A DNA stretch of 64,000 bases, taken from NCBI RefSeq assembly GCF_001423125.1, contig NZ_LMNW01000032.1:220025-284024 (forward strand). Reading direction: 5' to 3'. Both the position numbers and the translations under genes were made by a program. A model generated the notes under the pieces. That model did not search any database. It had not been told where the DNA came from and was given only the letters and a program-made list of their open reading frames with translations. Positions within the stretch are counted from its first letter, which is position 1, and each line of letters begins with the position of its first letter. The DNA is from Duganella sp. Leaf126. Its GTDB lineage: Bacteria; Pseudomonadota; Gammaproteobacteria; Burkholderiales; Burkholderiaceae_D. Of this stretch, positions 16,777 to 24,806 are shown in pieces.

Positions 16777-18273
16777 TCAGAAGTGCATGCCGGGCGAGAG
16801 CTTGGCCGGCATGTCCAGTGCGGGGTTTTCGATCGAGGCTACCGGGTAGGCGCAATAGTCGGCCGCATAATAGGCGCTCGGGCGGTGGTTGCCGGAGTTG
16901 CCCACGCCGCCGAACGGCGCCGTGCTGGCCGCGCCCGTGGTCGGCCGGTTCCAGTTGACGATGCCGGCGCGCGCGCGCAGCTGGAACTGCTGCCACAGCT
17001 GCCCGTCGTTCGAAATCAGCGCGGCAGCCAGGCCGAACGCGGTGGCGTTGGCGGTGCGGATGGCGGTGTCGAAATCGGCCACGCGGATCACCTGCAACAG
17101 GGGGCCGAACCATTCCTCGTCGGGAATGCCGGTGGCGCCGGTCACATCGACGATGCCGGGCGTGACGAAGCCGGTATGGTCGTCGAGGTGGCGCATGGCC
17201 AGCAGGCTGACGCCGCCCTTGTCCACCATGTCCTGCTGCGCCTGCAGCAGCCGGCGCGCCACCGCCGCCGACACCACCGGGCCCATGAACGGCGCCGGTT
17301 CCGCGTCCGACGCACCGACCGTCAGGCGGCCGGCCACATCGACCAGGCGCGCGAGCAGCGCATCGCCGGCAGCTCCCTGCTGGACGATCAGGCGGCGCGC
17401 GCAGGTGCAGCGCTGGCCGGCCGAAATGAAGGCCGACGAGACCACCATGAACACGGCGGCGTCGATGTCGTGCGCATCCCAGACCACCAGCGGGTTGTTG
17501 CCGCCCATTTCCAGCGCCAGCATCTTGCCCGGCTGGCCGCCGAACTGTTGATGCAGCGCGGTGCCGGTGGGGCAGCTACCGGTAAACAGCACGCCGTCGA
17601 GCCGCGCGTTCTGGCCCAGCGCGATGCCGGTCTCGCGGCCGCCGTTGACCAGGTTGATCACGCCGGGCGGCACGCCGGCCTGTTCCCACAGCTGCACGGT
17701 CTTGATGGCCGTGCGCGGCGCGTACTCGCTCGGTTTGAACACCACCGTGTTACCGGCGATCAGGGCCGGCACGATGTGACCGTTGGGCAGGTGGCCGGGA
17801 AAATTGTACGGGCCGAACACGCCGAACACGCCGTGCGGGCGGTGGCGCAGCACCGCTTCGCCGTCGGCCACCTTGTTTTGCGTCAGGCCGGTGCGGGCGT
17901 GGTAGGCCTGCACCGAGATGTCGATCTTGTTGGCCATGGTGGTCACTTCGGTACGCGCTTCCCACAGCGGCTTGCCCACTTCCTCGGCGATCAGCAGCGC
18001 CAGCTGCTCCGCATCCTGCTTGAGCAGGTCGCGGAAGCGCTGGCAGACGGCGATGCGCTCGTCGAGCGGCATCAAGGCCCAGGCCTCGAACGCCGCTTGC
18101 GCAGCGGCGCAGGCAGCGTCGACATCGGCCGGCGTCGATTCGCGGCTGGCCCAGGTCTGCCGGCCGTTCGACGGATCGACGGTCACCAGTTCGGCGCCGC
18201 CGCCGACCAGCCACTGGCCGCCGATGAAGTTGCTCAGTACATTGCTCAGGGGGTTGTTCAGCGTATTAAACAT
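16777..18273 (-). CDS. astD: Succinylglutamate-semialdehyde dehydrogenase
   Basis: Fourth AST step: NAD-dependent oxidation of succinylglutamate semialdehyde. 498 aa, aldehyde dehydrogenase superfamily. Seen in order: the PYNFPGHLPNGHI cofactor region, the FTGS loop, the catalytic Glu in LEMGGNNP and the nucleophilic Cys in SAGQRCTCARR. The gene start overlaps the astA stop by 8 nt, typical of a tightly coupled operon. Confidence 0.95.
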   Translation of the reverse strand: MFNTLNNPLSNVLSNFIGGQWLVGGGAELVTVDPSNGRQTWASRESTPADVDAACAAAQAAFEAWALMPLDERIAVCQRFRDLLKQDAEQLALLIAEEVGKPLWEARTEVTTMANKIDISVQAYHARTGLTQNKVADGEAVLRHRPHGVFGVFGPYNFPGHLPNGHIVPALIAGNTVVFKPSEYAPRTAIKTVQLWEQAGVPPGVINLVNGGRETGIALGQNARLDGVLFTGSCPTGTALHQQFGGQPGKMLALEMGGNNPLVVWDAHDIDAAVFMVVSSAFISAGQRCTCARRLIVQQGAAGDALLARLVDVAGRLTVGASDAEPAPFMGPVVSAAVARRLLQAQQDMVDKGGVSLLAMRHLDDHTGFVTPGIVDVTGATGIPDEEWFGPLLQVIRVADFDTAIRTANATAFGLAAALISNDGQLWQQFQLRARAGIVNWNRPTTGAASTAPFGGVGNSGNHRPSAYYAADYCAYPVASIENPALDMPAKLSPGMHF

Positions 18274-19315
18274 GGGGATTCTTCCTCGGATTGAGCGACA
18301 GGGTGCGCACGGCGTCGCCGTCGGTGCAGCGCAAGGCAGCCTGCTCTGCTGCCGGCAGCGCCATCACGCCATCGACCGGCGCGGTCTGCGACAGGATCAT
18401 GCGGAAATCGTGGAGCGTGGTATTCGACACCAGCACCGGTTCGGACTCGGTTGCGGATGCGCCGGCCGGATCGGGCGTGCCGGCCACCTGGGCCAGCACG
18501 CTGTCGCGCATGGCGCGCAGTTCGGAGACGCGCGCCTGCAGCACCGGGCCGGCATCGAAAATGTCGACATAGCCTTCGAAGTACAGGCCTTCCTGTTCCA
18601 GCAGGCGGCGCGCCGGCGCGGTGGACGTGTGGACCTTGCCGATCACCTCGCGCGCGTCGTCGGGCAGGTAGGCCACGTACAGCGGCTGGCGCGGCATCAG
18701 CTCGGCGATGAACGATTTCTTGCCGACCGCCGTCAAGGCATCGACGTGATCGAAATCCATCTTGAAGAAGTGCCGACCCAGGCCTTCGTAGAACGGCGAA
18801 CGGCCGCTCTCCTCCTGGTAACCGCGCATTTCGGCGATCAGCTTTTCGGTAAACAGGTGCGGGAACTGGGCGATGAACAGGAAGCGGCATTTCGACAGCA
18901 GCTTGCCGTTGTTGCCGGTGCGGTAGTCGGGATGCAGGAACAGCGAGCACAGTTCGGTGCTGCCGGTCAGGTCGTTCGACAGGTACAGCGTTTCCATGCG
19001 GGTAAACACTTCGAGCTCGCGGCTCGAGTGCACCAGGGTGCCGATGCGGTAGTTATAAAACGGTTCGTTCAGACCGACCGCGCCCTTGATCGCGCACACG
19101 CCGGCCAGGCGGCCGGTATCGGTGTCTTCCATGACGAACATGTAGTCGCGCTTTTCGGGCGCGATGGTTTCGGCAAACGAGGCGACCGCAATCGCCAGCC
19201 GGTCGCCCATCATCTTCATGTCGGGCTTCAAGGTGGTCATGCCGCTGCCGACCTGGGTGGCCATCACGTACAGGGCGTCGAGGTCGTCGGCTTGGATGGC
19301 GCGTACTACTAGCAT
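18266..19315 (-). CDS. astA: Arginine N-succinyltransferase, second subunit gene (AstA/AruG-like)
   Basis: First AST step: succinyl-CoA plus arginine. 349 aa, AstA family (GNAT-like). Typical motifs include LTGSTELCSLFLHPDYR and the FFKMDF and YVDIFDAGP segments shared with its neighbour. Two adjacent paralogues (this and the upstream gene) match the heteromeric AruF-AruG arrangement of Pseudomonas rather than the single AstA of enterics. There is no strong RBS; it starts 13 nt after the upstream paralogue's stop, so coupling is likely. Confidence 0.92.
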   Translation of the reverse strand: MLVVRAIQADDLDALYVMATQVGSGMTTLKPDMKMMGDRLAIAVASFAETIAPEKRDYMFVMEDTDTGRLAGVCAIKGAVGLNEPFYNYRIGTLVHSSRELEVFTRMETLYLSNDLTGSTELCSLFLHPDYRTGNNGKLLSKCRFLFIAQFPHLFTEKLIAEMRGYQEESGRSPFYEGLGRHFFKMDFDHVDALTAVGKKSFIAELMPRQPLYVAYLPDDAREVIGKVHTSTAPARRLLEQEGLYFEGYVDIFDAGPVLQARVSELRAMRDSVLAQVAGTPDPAGASATESEPVLVSNTTLHDFRMILSQTAPVDGVMALPAAEQAALRCTDGDAVRTLSLNPRKNPHV

Positions 19316-19328
19316 AGGGGGTCCAGTC

Positions 19329-20366
19329 TCAGAGTCGGACGCAGATGACGGTGTCGCCGTCCGCGATGTTCAGCGTTTCCAGCACCTCGGCCGGCAGGGC
19401 CACGGTCACCTGCGACTCGAGCGCGGCGCAGTCGGCGATGACGGCGCGGAAATTGTGTTCGGCGCCGGACGAGATGGCGTAGCGCACGGCCGGTTCGCGG
19501 CCGCGGTCGCGCGCATCGACCGCCACCGTGGCGCGGCGCTGCAGCGCGCCGGTGAAGGTGCGCAGCGAATTCTTGTGGGCCTGCAGGATCGGGCCGCCGT
19601 CGAAAATGTCGATGTAGTCGTCGGCCTCGAAGCCTTCGGCCGTCAGCAGGTTGAAGGCCAGTTCACCCGACGGATGGATCTGGCCCATGGCCGCCTGGGC
19701 GTCGCCGGGTAGCAGCGGCACGTACACCGGGTAGTGCGGCATCAGCTCGACGATCAGGGTGCGGTTGCGGGCGCCGCCGATCACGCGTTCGGCATCGAGG
19801 AAATCCATCTGGAAGAACTTGCGGCCCAGCGCATCCCAGAACGGCGACCCGCCGCCGCCGTCGGTGACGCCGGCCAGCGGCACGAAGAAGCGGTCGGCAA
19901 AACGGTGCGGCGCCAGCACGGCAAACATCAGCCGCGCGCGCGACAGCAGCGCCGCCTCCGGCGAACCCTGTTCGCGCTCGCCCACGTAAAAGCTCGACAG
20001 CTGGGAATAGCCGGTCAGCTCGGAACACAGCGTGAGTGCGTGCACGCTGTGGCTGATATTGAGGTCGCGCGACACCTGCTGGATGACGTCGTTGCGGAAG
20101 GAAAAATACGTGCCGTTGGAACCGGCGGCGGCAAACATGGCAGCCGTGCCGACGATGGCGCGATCGGCCAGGTTTTCCAGCACCAGCAGATACGATTCCT
20201 CGCTGGCGATATCGACCTGGGCGGCAAAAGAGGCGATCGAACCTTCGATCATGGCGAGGATTTTCTCGCGCGTCTTGGGCAGGGTATGGACTCCCGGCAT
20301 GGGCACTGCGGACAGCGCCTCGAGGGCGTCGATATCCGCGAGTTCGACCGGACGGACGACATACAT
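19329..20366 (-). CDS. aruF: Arginine/ornithine succinyltransferase, alpha subunit (AruF-like)
   Basis: 345 aa from the ATG at 20364-20366, which has an AAGGAG RBS 7 nt upstream. A slightly longer frame exists but lacks an RBS. AstA-family motifs are recognisable (SELTGYSQLSSFYV, FFQMDFLDAERV, DYIDIFDGGPIL). It is paralogous to the following gene and expected to form the heteromeric enzyme for arginine, and possibly ornithine, succinylation. A REP-like element lies between this gene and astC. Confidence 0.92.
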   Translation of the reverse strand: MYVVRPVELADIDALEALSAVPMPGVHTLPKTREKILAMIEGSIASFAAQVDIASEESYLLVLENLADRAIVGTAAMFAAAGSNGTYFSFRNDVIQQVSRDLNISHSVHALTLCSELTGYSQLSSFYVGEREQGSPEAALLSRARLMFAVLAPHRFADRFFVPLAGVTDGGGGSPFWDALGRKFFQMDFLDAERVIGGARNRTLIVELMPHYPVYVPLLPGDAQAAMGQIHPSGELAFNLLTAEGFEADDYIDIFDGGPILQAHKNSLRTFTGALQRRATVAVDARDRGREPAVRYAISSGAEHNFRAVIADCAALESQVTVALPAEVLETLNIADGDTVICVRL

Positions 20367-20411
20367 GGAAACTCCTTGGGTGATGCAGATCATGCGCGGG
20401 ACCGAAGCTCC

Positions 20412-20488
20412 GTCCCCCCCGCGCAGGCGGGGATCCGGTTTTTGCGCGGTGCACGGAACCTCGATACCCGCCTGCGCGGGTAGGACGA
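20412..20488. repeat. REP-like inverted repeat element between astC and aruF
   Basis: The arms CCCGCGCAGGCGGGGATCC and CCCGCCTGCGCGGGTA are inverted and enclose about 30 nt that includes GTGCACGGAA. The same organisation occurs at 41662-41753, and a half copy at 776-795. In the AST transcript it would fold into a long hairpin that could attenuate transcription or protect upstream message. Confidence 0.8.
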
Positions 20489-20507
20489 GGTGAAGGTCTG
20501 CTGCGCG

Positions 20508-21746
20508 TTACGCTTTCAGCAAACCGTCGATCGACAGGCGCAGGATGCGGTCGGCTTCGGCGATCTGTGCGTCGGTCACGATCAGCGCCGGCGCCAGGCG
20601 CAGCACGTCCATGCCGGCGATCAGCACCATCAGGCCGTTGGCTTCGGCAGCCTTCTGGATGTCCTTCGAGCGCCCTTTCCAGCCCTCGGCCACCACCATG
20701 CCCAGCAGCAGGCCGGCGCCGCGCACCAGGGCGAACACCTGCGGGTAGTCGGCCACCAGCTTTTCCATGGCAGCGCGCAGCTTGTCGCCGGCCTCGGTGA
20801 CGCGGGCCAGGAACGCTGGCTGGTTGATGGTTTCCAGCACGGTCAGCGCCACGGTGGTGGCCAGCGGGTTGCCGCCGTAGGTGGTGCCGTGGCTGCCCAC
20901 GCCCAGGTTGGCCGCCAGTTCGTTGGTGGTCAGCATGGCCGCCACCGGGTAACCGTTGCCGAGCGCCTTGGCCGACGTCAGCACGTCCGGGGTGATGCCG
21001 TAGGTCATGTAGTGGAACAAATGGCCGGTACGGCCCATGCCGCACTGCACTTCGTCGAAGATCAGCACGGCGCCGGTCTGGTCGCACAGCTCGCGCAGCG
21101 CCTGCAGGTAAGCCTTGTCGCCCGGCACCACGCCGCCCTCGCCTTGCAGCGGTTCGACGATCACGGCGCAGACGTCGTCGGTAATCGCGGCGCGCGCGGC
21201 AGCGATATCGTTGTAGGCAATGTGGTCGATCGACGGCGGCAGCGGTTCGAAGCCCTCGGTGTACTTCGGCTGGCCGCCGACCGAGACCGTAAACAGCGTG
21301 CGGCCGTGGAACGACTGCAGGCACGACACGATGCGCGATTTATGCGGGCCGAACTTGGCGTGTGCGTGCTTGCGTGCCAGCTTGAGGGCCGCTTCGTTGG
21401 CTTCGGCGCCGGAATTGCAGAAGAAGGCGCGGTCGGCAAACGTGGCCTCGGTCAGCGCCAGCGCCAGGCGCAGCACGGGCTCGTTGGTGTAGCCGTTACC
21501 GAGGTGCCACAAGGTGTTGGCCTGGCGCGTGAGCGCCTCGACCACGACCGGGTGGCAGTGGCCGAGCGAGTTGACGGCGATGCCGGACGTGAAGTCCAGG
21601 TAGTGCTTGCCATTCTGGTCCCACAGGTCCAGGCCAGATCCTCGGACCGGAACCATCGCTGCCGGTGCGTAGGTCGGCACCAGGACTTCGTCGAAGGTCT
21701 GACGAGTCACAGGACGGGTGGTTACGGTCGTATCTTTGGCGTTCAT
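20508..21746 (-). CDS. astC: Succinylornithine / acetylornithine aminotransferase
   Basis: Third AST step: transfer of the amino group from succinylornithine to 2-oxoglutarate; the family often also acts as acetylornithine aminotransferase. 412 aa, class III PLP enzyme. The NSGAEANEAALK phosphate-binding motif, FDEVQCGMGRTG aspartate region and SAKALGNGYP with the PLP lysine are all intact. It is the first gene of the AST operon, 110+ nt behind a promoter with a perfect -10 and candidate ArgR half-sites. The gene name rests on operon context; by sequence alone argD is equally possible. Confidence 0.92.
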   Translation of the reverse strand: MNAKDTTVTTRPVTRQTFDEVLVPTYAPAAMVPVRGSGLDLWDQNGKHYLDFTSGIAVNSLGHCHPVVVEALTRQANTLWHLGNGYTNEPVLRLALALTEATFADRAFFCNSGAEANEAALKLARKHAHAKFGPHKSRIVSCLQSFHGRTLFTVSVGGQPKYTEGFEPLPPSIDHIAYNDIAAARAAITDDVCAVIVEPLQGEGGVVPGDKAYLQALRELCDQTGAVLIFDEVQCGMGRTGHLFHYMTYGITPDVLTSAKALGNGYPVAAMLTTNELAANLGVGSHGTTYGGNPLATTVALTVLETINQPAFLARVTEAGDKLRAAMEKLVADYPQVFALVRGAGLLLGMVVAEGWKGRSKDIQKAAEANGLMVLIAGMDVLRLAPALIVTDAQIAEADRILRLSIDGLLKA

Positions 21747-21814
21747 GGCGATCCCTCAATGTTGGCGATGACTTGCGTGCGCGCGGCAACTACCGCGTGG
21801 ACTGATTATAAAAA

Positions 21815-21820
21815 ACGGCA
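21815..21820 (-). promoter_or_regulatory. -10 element of the AST operon promoter
   Basis: TATAAT on the minus strand, inside a T-rich run. No recognisable -35 lies 16-18 nt upstream, the usual layout for an activator-dependent promoter. The predicted start is near 21808, about 60 nt before the astC ATG. Confidence 0.6.
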
Positions 21821-21831
21821 TGCTAAAACTC

Positions 21832-21847
21832 TTTTCTAATGGCGACA
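21832..21847 (-). promoter_or_regulatory. Candidate ArgR (AraC-type) half-site, proximal
   Basis: TGTCGCCATTAGAAAA on the minus strand fits the Pseudomonas ArgR half-site form as I recall it (TGTCGC-N8-AA). It overlaps where the missing -35 would be. Confidence 0.5.
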
Positions 21848-21859
21848 AGGTTTTTCACT

Positions 21860-21875
21860 TTTGACCGGAGCGAAA
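21860..21875 (-). promoter_or_regulatory. Candidate ArgR (AraC-type) half-site, distal
   Basis: TTTCGCTCCGGTCAAA on the minus strand matches TGTCGC-N8-AA with one mismatch, in the same orientation as the proximal site and 28 nt upstream. A direct repeat GGTCAAAA (17 nt apart) overlaps it. Confidence 0.4.
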
Positions 21876-21950
21876 TTTTGACCAAAAGGACAGCGCAACA
21901 CCGTAGCGGGCTGCGCAGTAGGTTTGTCGGGAGACCCTTTTCCAGACTCC

Positions 21951-22913
21951 TTAACTGGCCAGCTTGCGTTGGCGCTCTTCGCGCGGCGTATTGCCGAACA
22001 AGGCGCCGAAGGCGGTCGAGAAATGCGAGCCCGACGAGAAGCCGCACATCAGTCCGACCTGCACGATCGAGTGGTTGGTTTCAAGCAGCAACTGGCGCGC
22101 CCGTTGCAGGCGCAGCTCGAGGTAGTAGCGCGACGGCAGGCTGTCGAGGTACTGCTTGAACAGCCGTTCGAGCTGGCGCCGCGACAGGCCGACCAGGTTG
22201 GCGATGTCGTCGGTGGACAGCGGTTCCTCGATATTGGTTTCCATCAGCGTCACCGCTTCGGACAGGCGCGGCTGCAGGGCGCCGAAGCGGGCCTGCAGCG
22301 CAATCCGCTGGCGCTCGTCGTGGCTGCGCACGCGCTCGATGCACAGCTTTTCCTTGATCGTCGCCTGCACGTTGACGCCGCACAGCTGCTCGACCAGCGT
22401 CAGCGCGAAGTCGATGCTGGCGGCGCCGCCGCAGCAGCTGAGGTGGCGACCGTCGAGCTCGAACAGGTGCTGGGTCAGGATGGCGCGGTCGGTGATGCTC
22501 TCGGTATCGCCGTACAACGCCCACGGCAGCGCCACCCGCACCCCGGCCAGCACGCCCGCCAGCGCCAGCCACAGCACGCCGGCGCCCACGCCGCCCCAGT
22601 AGCGGGCCGTGCGGATGCGCTCGGTGACGGCGCGCGCCAGGTCCGGCGCCATGGTGCGGTCCGCTTCGTCGGCCACCAGCAGGGCGATGTGCAAGCCCGT
22701 GTGCGCACCCGTGTCCCAGCCGGGCTGGGCCAGCATCACTTGCGCGGGCGTCATCGTGTCGAGCTGGAAGGCATCGCGGCCCAGCATGGCGGCTGCCATG
22801 CGCAGCGGCTGGACCAGGCCGGCCCAGGTCAGTGCATCGGCCTCGCCGGCATTGACCAGCAGCACGCGCAGCGGCCGCTGGCTGGCCAGCGTGGACAGGT
22901 TAGCGAAGGACAT
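21951..22913 (-). CDS. argR: GATase1-like / AraC family regulator (ArgR-type) of arginine catabolism
   Basis: 320 aa. The N-terminal two-thirds is a DJ-1/PfpI (GATase1-like) domain (RVLLVNAGEADALTWAGL). The C-terminal AraC helix-turn-helix spans about residues 215-315 (TDDIANLVGLSRRQLERLFKQ, then VGLMCGFSSGSHFSTAF). This is the architecture of Pseudomonas ArgR, the activator of the aru operon. It lies directly upstream of astC in the same direction, with a 204-nt gap holding a promoter and candidate operators. The ATG at 22911-22913 lacks a strong RBS. Regulatory target is inferred from position and architecture. Confidence 0.85.
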   Translation of the reverse strand: MSFANLSTLASQRPLRVLLVNAGEADALTWAGLVQPLRMAAAMLGRDAFQLDTMTPAQVMLAQPGWDTGAHTGLHIALLVADEADRTMAPDLARAVTERIRTARYWGGVGAGVLWLALAGVLAGVRVALPWALYGDTESITDRAILTQHLFELDGRHLSCCGGAASIDFALTLVEQLCGVNVQATIKEKLCIERVRSHDERQRIALQARFGALQPRLSEAVTLMETNIEEPLSTDDIANLVGLSRRQLERLFKQYLDSLPSRYYLELRLQRARQLLLETNHSIVQVGLMCGFSSGSHFSTAFGALFGNTPREERQRKLAS

Positions 22914-22996
22914 CGGCTCGTGCGTGCATCGGAGATTAAGCGGGATCGGCGGTAGCTCCGTATAGTAACCGTCCCGGCTGCAAATTGCGAACCGGC

Positions 22997-23002
22997 TATA
23001 AT
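22997..23002 (+). promoter_or_regulatory. -10 element immediately before the MarR gene
   Basis: A perfect TATAAT ends 8 nt before the MarR ATG (23011), so the transcript would begin at or next to the start codon. No Shine-Dalgarno is present, suggesting a leaderless mRNA. Confidence 0.5.
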
Positions 23003-23010
23003 CACGGCCC

Positions 23011-23496
23011 ATGGGCGAACGTTATCTGAAAAGTATCCGGCTGCTGGCCGAATGCATCCAAGGCTTTGAGCGCAGCTCCGCCGACCGCGCACGCGCCTGC
23101 GGCCTGACCCATGCCCAGTTCGACATCATCGCCACGCTCGGTAACACGCCAGGCATGTCGTACAAGGAGCTGGGCGAGAAAACCCTGATCACCAAGGGCA
23201 CGCTGACCGGCGTGATCGAGCGCCTCGAACAAAAGGGGCTGGTCGAACGCGCACGCAGCGACTGCGACAAGCGCTCGTTCTTCGTGCGGCTGACGGCCGC
23301 CGGCGAAGCGACCTTTCATACGGCGTTTCCGGCGATACTGTCGATGGGCCGGCACATGTTTGCCGATTACAGCGACGACGACTATGCGGCCCTTGAAAAA
23401 AATCTCGCCAGGCTTAAAAATGCCATCATGACCGGCGCTGTTACCGATATCGGCAACGCTACGCCCCCCTCCGACCCAACCAAGGAACTCTCTTGA
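23011..23496 (+). CDS. MarR family transcriptional regulator
   Basis: 161 aa winged-helix regulator. The core is at about residues 30-115: LTHAQFDIIATLGNTPGMSYKELGEKTLITKGTLTGVIERLEQKGLVERARSD-like spacing with the wing KRSFFVRLT. It is divergent from the ArgR-type gene (97-nt gap). The start is supported by a consensus -10 only 8 nt upstream, which implies leaderless translation. It overlaps the next gene by 4 nt (TTGA), so the pair is an operon. The ligand and targets are unknown; no drug pump or catabolic gene is adjacent. Confidence 0.9.
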   Translation: MGERYLKSIRLLAECIQGFERSSADRARACGLTHAQFDIIATLGNTPGMSYKELGEKTLITKGTLTGVIERLEQKGLVERARSDCDKRSFFVRLTAAGEATFHTAFPAILSMGRHMFADYSDDDYAALEKNLARLKNAIMTGAVTDIGNATPPSDPTKELS

Positions 23497-23771
23497 AAAC
23501 TGCTCTGATCGACGGCGTGAAGCCGGCAAAATTCGATAAACACATCATCGGCAACCTGCTGCTCGACGTTGCCCACGAGGACGAGGTGCGCCTGGAAAAG
23601 CTGCTGATCGGCGTGCGTAACGAAGACGGCGAGATCTTCCGCCTGATCGGCGCGACCAAGCCCAACAGCTACATGAATGCAGTAGAAGAACTGGAAGACC
23701 TGGGCCTCGTGGACGAGCTCAAAGGCATGGACAATACCGATGGCTACGACGCCATCTTCAGCGAAGAATAA
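23493..23771 (+). CDS. Hypothetical acidic 92-aa protein, coupled to MarR
   Basis: Not recognised. It starts at TTG (23493-23495), overlapping the MarR stop TGA, with an AAGGA RBS 7 nt upstream; no ATG option exists until residue 56 or so. The product is acidic, predicted alpha/beta and soluble, with no cysteines and no signal peptide (IDGVKPAKFDKHIIGNLLLD near the N-terminus). The overlap implies translational coupling to the regulator, so it may modulate it, but this is inference. Confidence 0.7.
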   Translation: MKTALIDGVKPAKFDKHIIGNLLLDVAHEDEVRLEKLLIGVRNEDGEIFRLIGATKPNSYMNAVEELEDLGLVDELKGMDNTDGYDAIFSEE

Positions 23772-23794
23772 GCCGGCGCCTGCGCGCTGACTCC

Positions 23795-23820
23795 AAAAAA
23801 AAGCCCGCTGGGTAGCGGGC
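23795..23820 (-). terminator. Intrinsic terminator downstream of eutC
   Basis: On the minus strand the hairpin GCCCGCT...AGCGGGC is followed by eight T. It lies 98 nt past the eutC stop. A second small hairpin (ATCTCCT...AGGAGAT) sits between at about 23837-23854. Confidence 0.8.
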
Positions 23821-23917
23821 AAAGTCCAAAACTAGGGATCTCCTCCAGAGGAGATGGCGCAACGATACCGTGCATCGCGTCAACGGTCTGTGCGTCAGTT
23901 AACACAGCACGTCACAT

Positions 23918-24799
23918 TTATTCCAACAGGAAATTCCGAGCAGCTGCGGGTAGCGCGCCGTCCGCCTCGGCCCCGTCGTCCGCGGTCTCGTCTTTCAGCG
24001 CCACGCCCGACAGCTGGCGCCGGCGCGATTCGGTCAGCAGGTAGTGCAGCTTGTACGCTGCCGCCTCGTAACGCAGCCCTGCCGGTCGCACATTCGAAAT
24101 GCAGTTGCGCGCCGCGTCGGTGAGGCCCACGCGCGGGGCCCAGGTCAGGTACAAGCCCATGCTGTCGGGCGAGCTCAAGCCCGGCCGCTCGCCGATCAGC
24201 ACCAGCACGGCGCGCGCGCCAAGCAACTCGCCCACTTCGTCGCCCACCGCCACCCGGCCCTGCTCCACCACCACCGGCGGAGACAAGGTCCACGATTCCG
24301 ACGCCAGCCGCGCCGCCAGGCAGGCCAGGAACGGCAGCACATGCTGCTCGATGGCCAGCGCCGACAGGCCGTCGGCCACCACCAGCGCCAGGTCGTAGCC
24401 GCCCTCGTCCTTGCCCGTCCCCTGCCGCTGCTGCAGCTGCTGGCGCGACGCGTCGTCGAGGCGGCGCCCCAGGTCGGGCCGCTGCAGGTAGATGTCGCGG
24501 CTTGCAGCAGCGCTGTGCAGCGCCAGCGCCGGCTGACCGAACAGCTGCTGCAACCCTGCAGCCAGCGGCGCCACGTCCAGCGCCCGGTGCACGGCGTCGC
24601 GCGCCTGCGCATGGGCCAGCTGGAACGCCAGTTGCGGCGCCGTCGGCTGGCTCACACCGGTGCGCCCGAGCGCAATGCGCGCGGCCGTGTAGCGGCGCAG
24701 GGCGGCCCAGGGGTTGTCCACCACCAGCGCCTGCGCCGCTGGCGCATCGGCAGCGTCCTCCTGGTCGGTGCCGGTACCGCGTGGTTGCAGTTCGCTCAT
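23918..24799 (-). CDS. eutC: Ethanolamine ammonia-lyase, light chain
   Basis: Small subunit of the adenosylcobalamin-dependent enzyme that splits ethanolamine into acetaldehyde and ammonia. 293 aa, family length. EutC signatures include LALVVADGLSALAIEQH, IGERPGLSSPDSMGLYLTW and NCISNVRPAGL. It starts 7 nt after the eutB stop with a GAGG RBS. Encoded without shell or aldehyde dehydrogenase genes, so the enzyme probably works free in the cytosol. Confidence 0.96.
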   Translation of the reverse strand: MSELQPRGTGTDQEDAADAPAAQALVVDNPWAALRRYTAARIALGRTGVSQPTAPQLAFQLAHAQARDAVHRALDVAPLAAGLQQLFGQPALALHSAAASRDIYLQRPDLGRRLDDASRQQLQQRQGTGKDEGGYDLALVVADGLSALAIEQHVLPFLACLAARLASESWTLSPPVVVEQGRVAVGDEVGELLGARAVLVLIGERPGLSSPDSMGLYLTWAPRVGLTDAARNCISNVRPAGLRYEAAAYKLHYLLTESRRRQLSGVALKDETADDGAEADGALPAAARNFLLE

Positions 24800-24806
24800 G
24801 GTGTCC

